Shown here: in pieces, positions 48,682 to 60,250 of the stretch
Numbering within the stretch: position 1 is the stretch's first letter
Layout of the letters: each line of letters opens with the position of its first letter
NCBI RefSeq assembly: GCF_000471905.2
Contig: NW_006499776.1
Location: 3,214,525-3,278,524, forward strand
DNA: 64,000 nt
From: Amborella trichopoda
Taxonomy: Eukaryota; Streptophyta; Magnoliopsida; Amborellales; Amborellaceae
Direction: 5' to 3'
Position numbers and translations under genes: made by a program
The notes under the pieces: model-generated
Seen by the model: only the letters and a program-made list of their open reading frames with translations
What the model was told of the DNA's origin: nothing
Database searches by the model: none

Positions 48682-49926
48682 ATAATAACAAAAGTATCAC
48701 ATGGAAATTACATTTCCACCTAAAGCGGAAATGGTACGTGAATAGGGAGAGGAAAAGGTCGTAAATCTCTTTTCATCTTATTTGAAGTAGCAATTTCTTT
48801 GTCTTTTGTAATGAAATCGTGATGCCAAGAGATTTTAGGCTCCACAGGAGTGTATTGCCATTCACTCTTTGGGGTAAAACCCAATCCAGGAGCAATTTTA
48901 GGACCTTAAACATTGAGAATGTAACCTCTTCCAACCACATTCAGGATGTAACCTCTTCGAACCAGACTAAAAAAAACAATATCTCAAGTTTGAATAGAGA
49001 GCATCCAATTTTCAAAGGTGAGAATTAAGTGTTAAAAGACTCAGAAGCTCAATTTTTCTTTTTTCTATTTGAAAATAATCATATAGTGATTCTCATAATT
49101 TCAAAATTCTCCCAAGTAGGTCTTCAGACCAAGAAGACAGATGTACAGTGCCTCCCATGAAAGAATGATATACTGGTTCAAATGTTATTGTAGGGCAATG
49201 CCGGCCAAATCTTGCCGGAAACTAGAGTTCTGACGCTAGAAAATCTCAATTCCATTATCTTGACCTCAATACCTATGGACTTAGAAAAAATTAGATTTCA
49301 AATCCTAAAAATAATGTCTATTTTAAGTTTGTATCACATGAACTCGACTGTGTTTTTTCAAACATTCACATATTTGTTAGACCTGCACTATTTTTGAGGC
49401 TTCACAATTCATGCTTTGAAGTGCGCCATGTCTTACTATTTTCAAACCGACCCTTTGGCAAATCACACCATTTAAAAGCCCCAGCAAAGAAACTAAAATC
49501 TCTGTGGAATAAAAGGACAAGTAAAAGATAATTCTCCTGAGGACGACCATTCAGTTAAACGTAAGGCCCATAAGGACTACCACGGTTGCTTGCGAGAATT
49601 AATTAGATGCCAGGGCACCTCAATGTCAGATACGGCCTCAGAGACTTCTTTAAAGAGGAAACCAGATGTAACCTCATTTTGCCCAAATTCAGTCCTGCAT
49701 CTTAGAATTGCTCGATTTGAGCAGCAGGGCGCATCCATGAACCAATTTTCCCCTAATTTTAACCCTACATCTTCCCTACTGAATTGGTCAATTTGACCAA
49801 AAAAAAAAAACTAGAGCGGGCATCCATTAAACCAAAAGGGAAAATCAAAAAGCAAAATCAGTGTTCCAAGAAGATTAATCAAACAAAGAACAATACAAAA
49901 AAAAATTGAAAGGATGAATTGATTAC
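48682..49926. other. Intron sequence, nothing recognised
   Basis: Mixed intron DNA. Repeated words 'atgtaacctcttc' near 48920-48960 and again 'gatgtaacctcattt' at 49660 hint at a worn tandem sequence. Small open frames (48819-49028, 49590-49796) have no support. Confidence 0.45.
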
Positions 49927-50382
49927 CTGAATGGCCAGCAAGGGCAGGGTCATCCCATCAAATCCCACCTTATCATTGAGAGCAAAGAAATCCCTCAAAA
50001 TGGGAGTGACTCCGACAGGGGCCGGCGCCATAGCGTCCTCGGCCGTGACATCCGCCTTAGCATGAACAACCTCGGCCCCTTCATCGTTACAATCCACATA
50101 GAAATACTCCTCCTCCTCCTCATACACGAGGCGGCCGGCGAGAGGAAAGAAATGGACAAGGCACTCCGAGAGGGCAGCTCTGAGGCGATCGAGCACCTCG
50201 TCTATCGGAGATGGCGGTTTTGTGAAGAAGAGGCCCTTCTGGATGTAGTGGTAAGAGAGCATGGAGAGGTCAGGGGCTCCTAGGTGCCACCGCTTCCCGC
50301 CGGTGTCGCGGGCGGGCTTCACCGTGTAAGTGGTGACGTGGCTGACCTCCGTGGTGGTGGTGGTGGCGGTGGCGGTGGCCAT
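49927..50382 (-). CDS. BAHD acyltransferase, exon 1 (N-terminal 152 residues)
   Basis: The ATG at 50382 has a good context (AACATGG) and opens a GC-rich exon, unlike the AT-rich flanks. The start reads 'MATATATTTTTE', then 'HLGAPDLSMLSYHYIQKGLFF', the usual BAHD N-terminal strand and helix. Next come 'LRAALSECLVHFFPLAGRL' (family 'LKxSLSxTLxxFxPLAGRL') and 'VDCNDEGAEVVHA' (family 'IDCNDxGAxFxxA'). The exon ends at LLAIQ followed by donor GTAATC; the open frame runs a little further into the intron. The downstream partner is exon 2 at 41723-40854. Together they give 441 residues without a break, so the gene is probably functional if the long intron is spliced. Confidence 0.92.
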
Positions 50383-51094
50383 GTTGGCGATATGAGAGAG
50401 ATAATATGGCCCAGGAGTTGGTACAAGTCTGAGGCCACGCTGGTGCAGTGAAATTTACGGAGGGTGAATCCTCCCTTTCTTGTATTAAGGAGGAGGGGAA
50501 TAAGGGTTTTATGAATCCCGCCATCCCATCAATATGCGGGCCCTCGTGGCCCACCATTTTGTACCGGCCTGAATGACATTGGTGGCCTTTTGTTCTGTTT
50601 CACGTGGATATGCGATTTATCTATTGGTTGGGGAGAGTCCTGTTTGATATGATATCTAGACCTTTATCGACCTCCTTTATTGACACAATAATTTTTTTTT
50701 TACAGCCATTCCCCGTCGAAGAAAACAGCTTTATGTTAGACAAAAATACCTTTAAATCTCTCTCTAAAATTTTTAGAAAGAAAAATACCTTGAGTTTCAA
50801 CTTTTTGGAGAGAAATTTCACCAAAAAGTCATGGTCTCCTTCTTATGGATAAAGGGCTATGCTGGCTAACTATCTCACTAAAAAGCATTGAGAAGTCACT
50901 AGAAACTTGAAAAACAAATTGATCTAAAGCAAATACTTGCTTGGAAAGGGGAAAAAGAAAAAAAAAGTAGAATAAAATAACACAATCTTCCCCATGGAAC
51001 CTACACGAGGAGCAAAGGCGCCGGATCATATACTAATACGTTTGTGTTTTAGTCGTTTGCAATTTGAAAATTTGCTTGAAAACTAAACTGGTAT
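50383..51094. other. Upstream region of the BAHD gene
   Basis: No clear TATA box; 'ttcataaaacc' (minus strand, near 50510) is the best candidate. No other gene is supported. Confidence 0.4.
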
Positions 51095-51103
51095 TTAAGA
51101 TTT

Positions 51104-52123
51104 GAGAAATTTACTAGGGACTGGGTTTTGTTTTACTATGGTTTGAAAATAACCTGCTATTACTTCGAATGACGGTTCCCGATTTTTTTTTTATTTTTTC
51201 ATAAGTTTGTCCTGGGTGACCCTCGAAAACTTTGCTCTCTTCTTCCTCTCTTCTCTCTTCTCTCTTCTGCCTCACTTGCTTTCGGCCCTCTCTCTCTCTC
51301 CCTTGCAATAATCTCGCTTTCTCTCTCCTATCTGGCTTGGTTTGGGTTTACAGGTCGATTAGTTTACTACTTTACTTAAAAGAAAAGAACATAAAACTCT
51401 TTGGGCATATACAGAGAAAATAAGCAAAACCCATTACAACTGGATCCCCAATCTCTGTCTCTCTAAATTACGCAGAAGAAGCATCAAAGCATAGCAGATG
51501 CTAACACCAATTCAGATACCTGGCCAAAAGTAAGCGGTCTGGAGACCACCATCTTGCTCAAGACCACCACCCAATAGCCAACAAATCTAGAGAGGGAAAA
51601 ATGATGATCAGAAATGGAGTGAATTAACCTGCCTTGCTACCAAAGCACGATTACCGTAGCCAGAACACAAGATCTGGTAAAAACCTGCATAAAAAATCCA
51701 CAATTCAGCGCCAAGGAAAACAAAAAATTATGCCATTTTATAGAAATATTCAATTGAATTTTTTTAGTAAAACAAGCAGTCCAAACATCGGACCGCCTTC
51801 TATTGATCTTTTTTAGTAAAACAAACGGTCCGATGTTTGAACCATTAGACCGCTTTTTGTTCATTTTTTTTTTAGTAAAACAAGTGATCTGATGTTCGAG
51901 CCATTGGACAAGCTTCTATTCTTTTTTTTAAGTAAATAATGTGGTCCGATGGTTTGAATATCGAACGGCCTTCGGTGCTTATTTTTTAGCCAAACCAAGC
52001 GTCAAACATCGGACTAGTGGAAAACTTGGAAAAAAATAAAAAAAATAGTAGAAGAATAACAAGCCATTTTCGGGTCATACCGTTATAACAGTAAAAAAAA
52101 CCAAGTCCGTACATAAATTTCCC
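51104..52123. mobile_element. Mutator-like non-autonomous transposon with perfect 9-bp TSD
   Basis: Left end GAGAAATTTACTAGGGACTG, right end (minus strand) GGGAAATTTATGTACGGACT; both continue with a GGTTTT-type stretch and 'tt(t)actat' or 'ttactgttat'. The flanking 9 bases are identical: ttaagattt at 51095-51103 and at 52124-52132. A 9-bp duplication is the Mutator hallmark. The 1,020-bp inside has a CT-rich, 5'UTR-like stretch (51235-51330), ordinary-looking sequence (51420-51720) and a tandem array (51755-52018). No transposase is present. It lies about 0.7 kb upstream of the BAHD start codon. Confidence 0.8.
51755..52018. repeat. ~55-bp tandem array (5 units) inside the Mutator-like element
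   Basis: Units start with a T tract and 'agtaaaacaa', then 'cggtccgatgtt' or its inverse, and end 'cttctatt' or similar. They start near 51758, 51809, 51868, 51924 and 51981 with 51-59 bp spacing. Some units hold small inverted pairs (ggtccgatgtt / aacatcggacc). Confidence 0.75.
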
Positions 52124-52132
52124 TTAAGATTT

Positions 52133-53724
52133 TCTATTTATATACTCAAGGGTTCTCTTGAAGTTAATGGGAATTAGGACAAAGAGATTAGATTTAAAGT
52201 TTTTAGGCTTGATCAAGGATTTCTTAGGGTTTTTAGGCTTGATCTAGGATTTCTTAGGGTTTTTGGCCTAATAGGGGCTCGGGTGGCCTAAATTAGGGCT
52301 ATTAAAATGCCGTTTCATATGGATTTGGTAGTTAGGTCTTGGCTCGCGCTTTATGGGACCTTTCTTGAGGCACACTTAGGTTTCAAGCTTTGATTCTCTA
52401 ATCTAAATCTCTAGATCTTTGGATCTCTTTGTGGTCGTTGGGTCTCTAAATTTCCTATCTTATGATTGGAATGGGTACAAAGAAGTATTTACATAGTAAA
52501 AGGTTAGGAATATATCATCTCATCAAATTTGAGCTGATTTGGACCGTCGTTTTATAGTAAAAGGTGAGGAATATACATATCACTTTGGTGATATAAGTTC
52601 ACCCTTACTAAAATTTTGAGGTTGGATTTCTTTGATGTTTCTAATCCCAATCCTTATTTATTTTATGGGCTATATATGTAAGGATTTCAGAAAAATTGAC
52701 CTGTTTTAAGCCTGAATTTTGATGACAATTTGGATCCTAAAGCAATTATTTATCAAATTCTTCTCAAATTTCTAAATTAGGTACCTTTTTTATCTCTTAA
52801 CTTTCGTTGGATTCATCCTAACAAAAGTTTAATGTAGATGAAAGTCTTGAATATTGAACTTTCAAAGCTATTCGAATTTAGAAACACAAATTTCCCAGTC
52901 CAAACAGATTCAGGAAGGCCATTAGAAGCTTCTAAAATCAAACAGGAGCCATGGGGCTTCATTCATTTCCATTAACTCCCCACGCGGCGCCCCACTTACA
53001 CATAACATGTTGTTAGAGATGCAAAGTCATTGGAGAACTAAGATGGGATTATATTATATTATATTTATCACTATTAGGTCTTTGGCCTATAAGTTTCAAA
53101 TTGCATATTGAAATTGCGTGACTCTTGGACTGCTCGAATGTTTGTTAAGATTCCCAACAATATGAAGACAGAAATTTCCTAATTTGGTTGAGGTAATGCA
53201 TTTGAAGGTTTTTAGGATGTCTGCCTAGTGTGAAAGATATTTTCCTCAGTGTTAAACCAAAATGGGTCTAGGATGACTAAGAGAAGGTAATTCATTTATC
53301 TAGAATCTATATTTAGGATTCGAGACACTTACAAATCTAGGTGTATATAGGCCATACCTATGTCTCTCTCCCCATAGGTAGTTGGCAACTGGCCAGACCC
53401 GAACTGGGCCACCCATGGCCCAAACATGGCCATGGTCCCTATAGAGTAGGCCCTAAAAAGGCCTCGACCAAGACCTGGCGTTAGCCCTGTAGGAGCCAAG
53501 CCTAGCAAACCTGAAATTGAAAACAAAAACAAAAAATAAGGGAAAAAAAGGGCCTAGCCGAGCTGGCCCTAGTCCTGCCCAAGCCCCCTTTTGGTGGCCT
53601 GGCCCTCGAGCCATATTTTGTGGCCTAAGCCGTAGTTTTTCAGAGACGAGGATTATTTGGAGGGAGCAGACCATTGTGGTGTCGGATGCCTTATCCAAAA
53701 CTTTATGGGAGAGGTATTGGCTGT
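52133..53724. other. No gene seen
   Basis: A ~31-bp tandem duplication ('ggatttcttagggtttttag') is at 52210-52270. A GC-rich patch at 53385-53640 ('ggcctggccctcgagcc') resembles the one at 47.3-47.6 kb. Confidence 0.45.
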
Positions 53725-53855
53725 TGCGCAGTCGTGCTCCTAGCTACAACCAACAAAGAGGCTGAACTAACTGCTTTACTCGAGGGCATCAAACTCGTTC
53801 AACGACTTAATGCTACTTAGAGTCTCATTGAAGGAGATTCAATGTTACCAATCCC
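53725..53855 (+). pseudogene. RNase H-like fragment (retroelement)
   Basis: One frame reads 'NKEAELTALLEGIKLVQRL', then a stop, then 'SLIEGDS'. This is the Glu and Asp part of an RVT_3-type RNase H, as found at the end of plant LINE elements and related proteins. Too short to assign to a family. Confidence 0.45.
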
Positions 53856-54336
53856 GGCCCAACCCAATTAATAGGTCAACCCAAACGATCCCACTTTAGT
53901 TTAATGGCATATATCCCTAACTTGAATTATGGTTTAATATATGTAATAGAGAGATAAACAAGGAAACATTACTAATACCTATATAGTTCCATCCATATTT
54001 GGATATCTTTGTTACAATTTGGAACACAAAGTCGGTCTTAAAAGTCCTAGTCGGTTTAACCAGACCCTGAGCAAATTTAGGCCTAGGTCTCAACTAAGGG
54101 ATCTGTTGAAAATTTCATTGATTTTTTTTTAAGCCACAAAATGCCTATAAGGATTTGTTTTTTTTCATGAATACTCATTAGGCATAAGTGTATGACCGTT
54201 TTATGGTTGTGAATGAGAAATGGCCATCACAGTGGGGCCTACATAAAGAGGCTAAAGCTTGCAACGATTAATCATGAAATTGTGATTTTAGCGAATGTCC
54301 CATTAATGGATTGGAAGGCGATAGAAGAAGAACCAC

Positions 54337-54414
54337 CCTGTTTATTGTAACTCTCCGGGGGTCATAGTTGTGGCACCTGTTTATTGTAACTCTCCGGGGG
54401 TCATAGTTGTGGCA
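54337..54414. repeat. Perfect 39-bp tandem duplication
   Basis: 'cctgtttattgtaactctcc' plus 19 more bases, twice in a row with no difference (54337 and 54376). Recent duplication or assembly artefact. Confidence 0.9.
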
Positions 54415-55291
54415 CCCCCATGCGGCAGTTGCACATTGTGGCTTCTTTGCACATTGATTCCGTCGAATACCTAACTATTTGTAAAAACGATAGGGGCTAT
54501 AATCACCACTGAACAACCAAAAAAAAAAAAAACTACCCTTCATTATCATCCAATTCATTGGTTAGAAAGATAACCTCTCTACGCATAGACGGAGAGAATA
54601 AAATTGTGTTTTTTAAGATTGGACTAAGCACGTGTACAAGGGTTTAGTGTGATCTACACAATTATTGTTTTTCGGTCACAAGGTTATCACCGGCCTATAA
54701 TATGGTTGGATGGAGATGGAAGGAGAGTAGGTTGTAACATGAAACATGTTACTTGTCATGTTGCACATTGGCTCTCCCTCCCTCCATCGTCCATTAAATG
54801 GATGGAGAATCACTAGCACAATTGGAAGGATAACCTTCATAACAAAGAGAGAATGTTTATGGGCATCAGGATTGGTCCTTGAGGCCAAGTTTGGATGAAC
54901 AAAAAGTTGGCAACATAGTCTTCTTCTTCTTTTTTCCCTCCAAATGATCAAAACTTAGAAATAGGGGCCTACTCCTATCTTCACAAGTGATAAACTTCTT
55001 GTTTTCCCGCATGTTAAGAAATCCACCAAAAGGTTTATGACCCTGAAAGAAAAATTTGGAAAACCTACATTCCCCATTTATAAATTACTATTTTCTTGGA
55101 ATTATTAGGTCATACAAGGAGAACCTGAATCTATGTGAATAGATGTTCGATTATTTTTATTGAGCACTTACCAAGGCTCAATAATATACTCATATCTATT
55201 CTACCTTTATTTAGCTACAATTTACAGAAAAACATATATCGATCAATGAGAGTAGGAATCCTATTGAGAGAGAGTGCTTAGGGCAAGTGAC

Positions 55292-55330
<39 letters not shown>

Positions 55331-55666
55331 AAGGTAAGGCAATTTAGAAAGTTTAGAGCAAAGATATTCCTTTTTAAATTTTAAGCTTACATAAGATTCA
55401 AGATTAGTTTAAGATATGATGGAGAAGTTTAAATACATAATTTGCTTAGAGAAAGATGGAGCTTATTTAGATAAATAAGTCACAGAGTAGATAAAACATA
55501 GGAGGGAGTTTGTTAGGTATAGTTTCCTTTCGAATTAAGAATGTGATAGGATGGAGGAGGAGGAGAAACATAATAAGATAATAAAAAATATCAATTTCTT
55601 TTTTTTCCCGGGGTGGGGGAGGCAGGGGGGATAAATATCAATATCAATATCATGCACCATCTCTCC

Positions 55667-55743
55667 CAAAATAGTTTATGAAAGAACCACAAAACCATAT
55701 TTTAGCTCTACAAAATAGTTTATGAAAGAACCACAAAACCATA
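55667..55743. repeat. 44-bp tandem duplication
   Basis: 'caaaatagtttatgaaagaa' plus following bases at 55667 and 55711, nearly identical. Confidence 0.85.
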
Positions 55744-55822
55744 GTTTGAAATACACACAAGTATTTTTCAAACAAAAAGTACTAACAAATGTTATTTCCA
55801 TGATCCATTACTAGTGATATGC

Positions 55823-55923
55823 ACGTGTACAAAATATTAGTCACTAAGATAATTTTCAATTTTAAATTGGCAACACGTGTACTAAATATTAATTACTAGA
55901 TAATTTTCAATTTTAAACTGACA
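55823..55923. repeat. 52-bp tandem duplication
   Basis: 'acgtgtacaaaatattagtc' at 55823 and 'acgtgtactaaatattaatt' at 55875, both followed by 'gataattttcaattttaaa'. Confidence 0.8.
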
Positions 55924-56481
55924 TATTCGACTATAGAGAGGTATAGAAAGAGAGATTTTGTTGGGTTCATCTTCACATATGGGCTCCTATTAAATAATAA
56001 TATATTTTTTTAACTATATTATTCTATGAACTACATTAAAATTATTATTAATTGTATTAATAAATTTGTTATTTACTTGTAAGTAAATATTAGTCTAGAG
56101 AATTTAAAAATATAAAAATACAAAAAATCATCATATAAACTTCAACATATGATTATAATTCTGTTTATGACTTGCATTATGAAGTAATTAGTTTTCTATA
56201 AATAATTTCAATTACATTATTTACATATCTAATTTGCATTTACAGTCAATTATTATCATGTTTTCTTTCTTTAAATAAAATTATGTTTTACTTATATTAG
56301 TAAATATATGATTTATATTTTAAAAATTAGAGAAAATAAAAATGCAAAAAGGAAAAACATATAAAGAATTATATTTTTATATTTTTAACTAGTTAATTTT
56401 GTGTTTTATTTTTTATTTTTTGTTTATTCTCAATTATATTATTTTGTAAACTAATTAAAGTTAATATTTAAAATAATAATA

Positions 56482-56501
56482 NNNNNNNNNNNNNNNNNNN
56501 N
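56482..56501. other. Assembly gap (20 N)
   Basis: Run of N in AT-rich DNA. Confidence 0.99.
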
Positions 56502-57973
56502 ACTATTTTATAATAAACAATTAACTATTTAAAAANATTTTAGTGTAAAATATAAACTATAATTTAAACATCTTGAATGATTACACGTATTTTAATATGA
56601 TGAAAAATAGTGTTGAAAGGAGGAGAGAGATAATCCATAGAGAGAGAAAGAGAGGGCGTGCATGTGGGGAGGAGAGATAGAGGAAATGTTTATTGAATAT
56701 AAGAGAGACAAAGATGAGATAATTAATCGTTATCAATTTAAGCGATAGTAGATAATTAATATAAAAGTAATATTAAACAATTACTATAGGAGAGATGAAG
56801 AGAAGGGTGAAAAAAAATGTAGGGTAAAGAGAGGATGTGGGAGAGAAACTACATACAAAGGTAGATAGATAAACAAAGACTTTCCAATAAGAAATAATTA
56901 TGGGAGTTTCAAATTTGAGGCATATTAAAGATGTGAGAACACATGCCAATAAAATAAAGAAGGATCTCCTCTCGTTTTATATATAAAACTAGTGGGATTA
57001 TGTATGTTGCACGTAAATATGAAATAAACGATGACATAAATAATGATGTAAATATGCAATACATAGAATCACAATGAGCATTCACATAAATAATTTTTTT
57101 TAACTTTCCACATATCCTCTATAACTTCTTCGCTTTCCATATTTTTTCAAGTAAAACTATTAATTTAGAGGCTCTGGCATTTTAGGTCATGGCTATTTCT
57201 TCTAGTAATTTAATTTTTTCTACTTATTTAAGTGGTATACTTGACATATCCTCATAACTATTTTCACAAAAAATAGTTGAGTTAGTGATGAAGAGGAGAA
57301 AGTGTTCATGGAGCACCAATGCGTGAATTACATACCTTGAATGTATAAATGTAATGAAAGATAAAGAATAACAAAAATATTCATAAAAAAAATATTGATA
57401 CATTTTAACTATACATATCAGAAGGGACATGAAAAACAATAAAAATAAATTATAGATAATCCATAATGCCATTAAATACAAATAAAGTAGTTTGACCAAA
57501 TACTTAAAATAAATAAAGAAAACCAAAATCCGCTGAAAAATAAAACAAATGAGAAAAATATAATTTAACAAAATAAAAGTTGTACAGTTATAATAAAACC
57601 AAAAGCTACCTAACAAAATGCAAATAAGCTGAAAAAGTATATTAAAAAATGGATTTAAAGATTTTTTTGTATAGCTAGGGGCATTTTAAAATTTCAAAAA
57701 AGGAATATGAGACAATATAGAAATGAAAGTTGGACAAAATGATCTAGCACGGTGTATATAGTTTTTAATTTTTCTTTTTTACCACCAACTAGATCACTTA
57801 CAAATGGTCCAAGTACAATAAAATTCTCTTGAAATAAACATATAAACAAATAAAAGTGGTTCTTACTGGCTACCACTAATTACAACTTCTTTATCCAGTA
57901 AATAAAATCAACACAATTCTTATTGGAATAAGAAATACAAAAGAAAGAAATACTGCAAAGCACAAAGTAAAAG

Positions 57974-58594
57974 ATGCTAGAGATTACCTTAACCGAGCTT
58001 AGTACACCCCACATCGGTTAGCTCCTCCAATGGCACACGTGATCAATGGTCTTTCTTGGATCTACTAAGTATGAAAAAGCTTAAGGCTAAACCCTTCATA
58101 ATCTGAGAGTAATAGAACAATGCACAAGCTTAGGGCTTCAATGCCTTATGTGTGGGGCGTGCCCCCCACTTTAGATTTAGGTTGGGGCGTACCCCTTCTT
58201 ATCTCTATTCTAATATTTTCTAAGGGGAGAGAGAGATGAGAGGTATCGAGAATATGAGGAGAGGTGACCCATATTTATAGATTTTTCTTGGGCTAGGGTT
58301 ACCGTAAGGTTATCCATCGTTAACTAGATTGAATCCAGACCATTGATCATAGGAGACTTGTGGGGTGAGAAATATTAGCCATCCATCCATATTAAAAAGA
58401 AGGTGTTAGAACTTTATCCTCCAGCTTTCTAAACCTAATCCCATTAAATATTGTAATAAAGAAAATATTGTCATACTTTCTTATCATATGAATATTATCC
58501 CTAGTTCATGTCATCTGTGAATAGTCAAAGTTCTTAAATCTCAAAACATTCCAAAATCATATAACCTTGATTCTCAAGCCAAGGTGACTTAACA
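57974..58594 (-). mobile_element. Possible solo LTR
   Basis: On the minus strand it would start TGTTAAGTCACC (58594), have a TATA box 'ctataaatatgg' near 58285-58270, and end near TCTAGCA (57974). No second copy, PBS or target duplication is seen, so this rests on TG...CA form and the TATA box. Confidence 0.35.
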
Positions 58595-59828
58595 ACTTAT
58601 AGTTGTTATAGCGTATTTTTTATTGACTTAGACCCTGGTACGAATAAGGAAGGAGCTAGTTACAAATTGGTCCCGTTAATACCAAAAATGCCTGTAGACT
58701 ACATAAGCACTTTTGAAATAAACTTGTTTTTAGAAAAATGTTGGAATGACCTCAAAATATATGGACTGGTGGCTTGGGGTGCCCTAAGGATGTTCTTCAA
58801 GTTTTGTCGCGATCCGATTAGTTTAACCATTCTGGATAAAATTTGGTCCGAAAATTAAGCCCTTATTGCACTTAAAAGGACTTTATAACTGTAGCCCTAT
58901 TAACAAAGCCTTAGATGAGCACCATACCATTTGCATTAGATCTGAAATGTTGAAAAACCCTAGGAGGCTGCAGGGAACTAGTTTCTTGCAACATTTGAAC
59001 TCGGGATTGAATTTGCAAAGGCCATATCTCTCTCATCATGGACCTGATTGAGCTTAAATTTCAGGACAAAGTGCATCTCATCGACGAAAGTTTTGACATA
59101 AAATTTGACACAAGATGATGAGTGGATTGGGAGAATTCGAAGAGAGAATTTAGGCTCGAAAATTTTTGAGTTGCAAAGAAGAAGATGTGTTTGATCAAGG
59201 AGCTGTATCTTGAGATCCCAGCATCGGATCAGCCTAAAAATGGAATCATTAAGAACATGATGTGAAGGGGAATGTTTTGAGGTAGAATTTTCATGAGATA
59301 GAAACCTAAACCCAGAGCATTTTAAAGAAGAAAACTATAAGTTTTCAGATAGTCGGAATCCCATTTTCAAGCGACCTTCCAAATTGGGCAAGTCTTCAAA
59401 TGATGACCAAATTGGATGATTGTTGTCACAAAATGACGGTGATAAAATTCTCTTTGATTTGTGATGAAGAAATTGATTGATAACATGTTAAATCGAGCTA
59501 TACGAAGATTTTAAAATTTTCAAGTTCTTCAAGATGGCTAGAATTTGGATCGCGATCAAAAAGTACAGTTCGGACTTCATGATGCATATCAAAATGACCG
59601 CGATGATTTGAATAGAATTTTAAGGCAATAGATCATCCAAAAGGTCCCCGAACAGCCTCCAAAATGACCCCAAAAGATGACAATGGCATGGGACTTCTTT
59701 AAGAGGGACTTCTTTGCTATTTTCCACTTTTTACATAGGGTTATTTTGGTAATTTTGCTAAAAAATGGGAATTTACTATAGATTCAAATTAAATGTAATT
59801 TTAGTCAATTTGAGTTACTTTTGAGCAT

Positions 59829-59859
59829 GCACTCGTGTTTTAGTGGATGTTTATATAAG
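59829..59859 (+). promoter_or_regulatory. LTR core promoter (copy C)
   Basis: 'gcactcgtgtttt' followed by 'ttatataag', a variant of the promoter pair of the related LTRs. Confidence 0.55.
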
Positions 59860-60099
59860 CATGTGAGCTCATTTTCGTAACACTCGTGGAAACCTATTGA
59901 AATTTGAATCATTTGGCTTGGAATGGAGTGAAGCTTGAATTCTGCTTTCTCTTAATTTTATTGTGAGGAGAGAGAATATTTGGATAGTGAGAGAATTCCC
60001 TTAGAACTCTAGGCTTCCAATCCTCAAACTTTTGACTTCAAAAATTTTAGACTCCCAACTTTCGAACCGAGTATTCGAACCTGGGTTCGCAATTAGGTG

Positions 60100-60210
60100 C
60101 ACAATTCTCTCTCTTCCTTTCTCTCTTCTCTCTCATTTTTATCTTTCTTTCTTCTATTTCTCTATCTTTCTTTCTTCTATTTCTCTCTTTCTTTCTCTCT
60201 CTTCTCTCTC

Positions 60211-60250
<40 letters not shown>

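Larger units (their letters stand above)
41724..49926 (-). other. 8.2-kb intron of the BAHD gene
   Basis: The boundaries are CAG|GTAATC at 49927/49926 and AACAG|GTG at 41724/41723. The intron sits right after Gln152 (LLAIQ), before VTELVDG. This is the conserved 'Q intron' position of plant BAHD genes, usually with a short intron. Here it is swollen by a Copia element (42155-46122, antisense to the gene), a GC-rich worn repeat (47.3-47.6 kb) and a long-inverted-repeat element (47.9-48.6 kb). Confidence 0.88.
53856..57973. other. AT-rich region without supported genes
   Basis: Contains three short tandem duplications (listed separately), a (GA)n run near 55290-55326, very AT-rich DNA at 55970-56600 with a 20-N gap (56482-56501) and a single N near 56536. 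A small open frame at 54676-54951 (minus) and a Phe/Leu/Tyr-rich one at 57224-57616 (minus) are what AT-rich DNA yields by chance. Confidence 0.5.

Noticed and set aside
57224..57616. 130-codon Phe/Leu/Tyr-rich frame on the minus strand, considered as a membrane protein
   Set aside because: Very AT-rich DNA gives such frames by chance; there is no family resemblance and no conserved neighbour.
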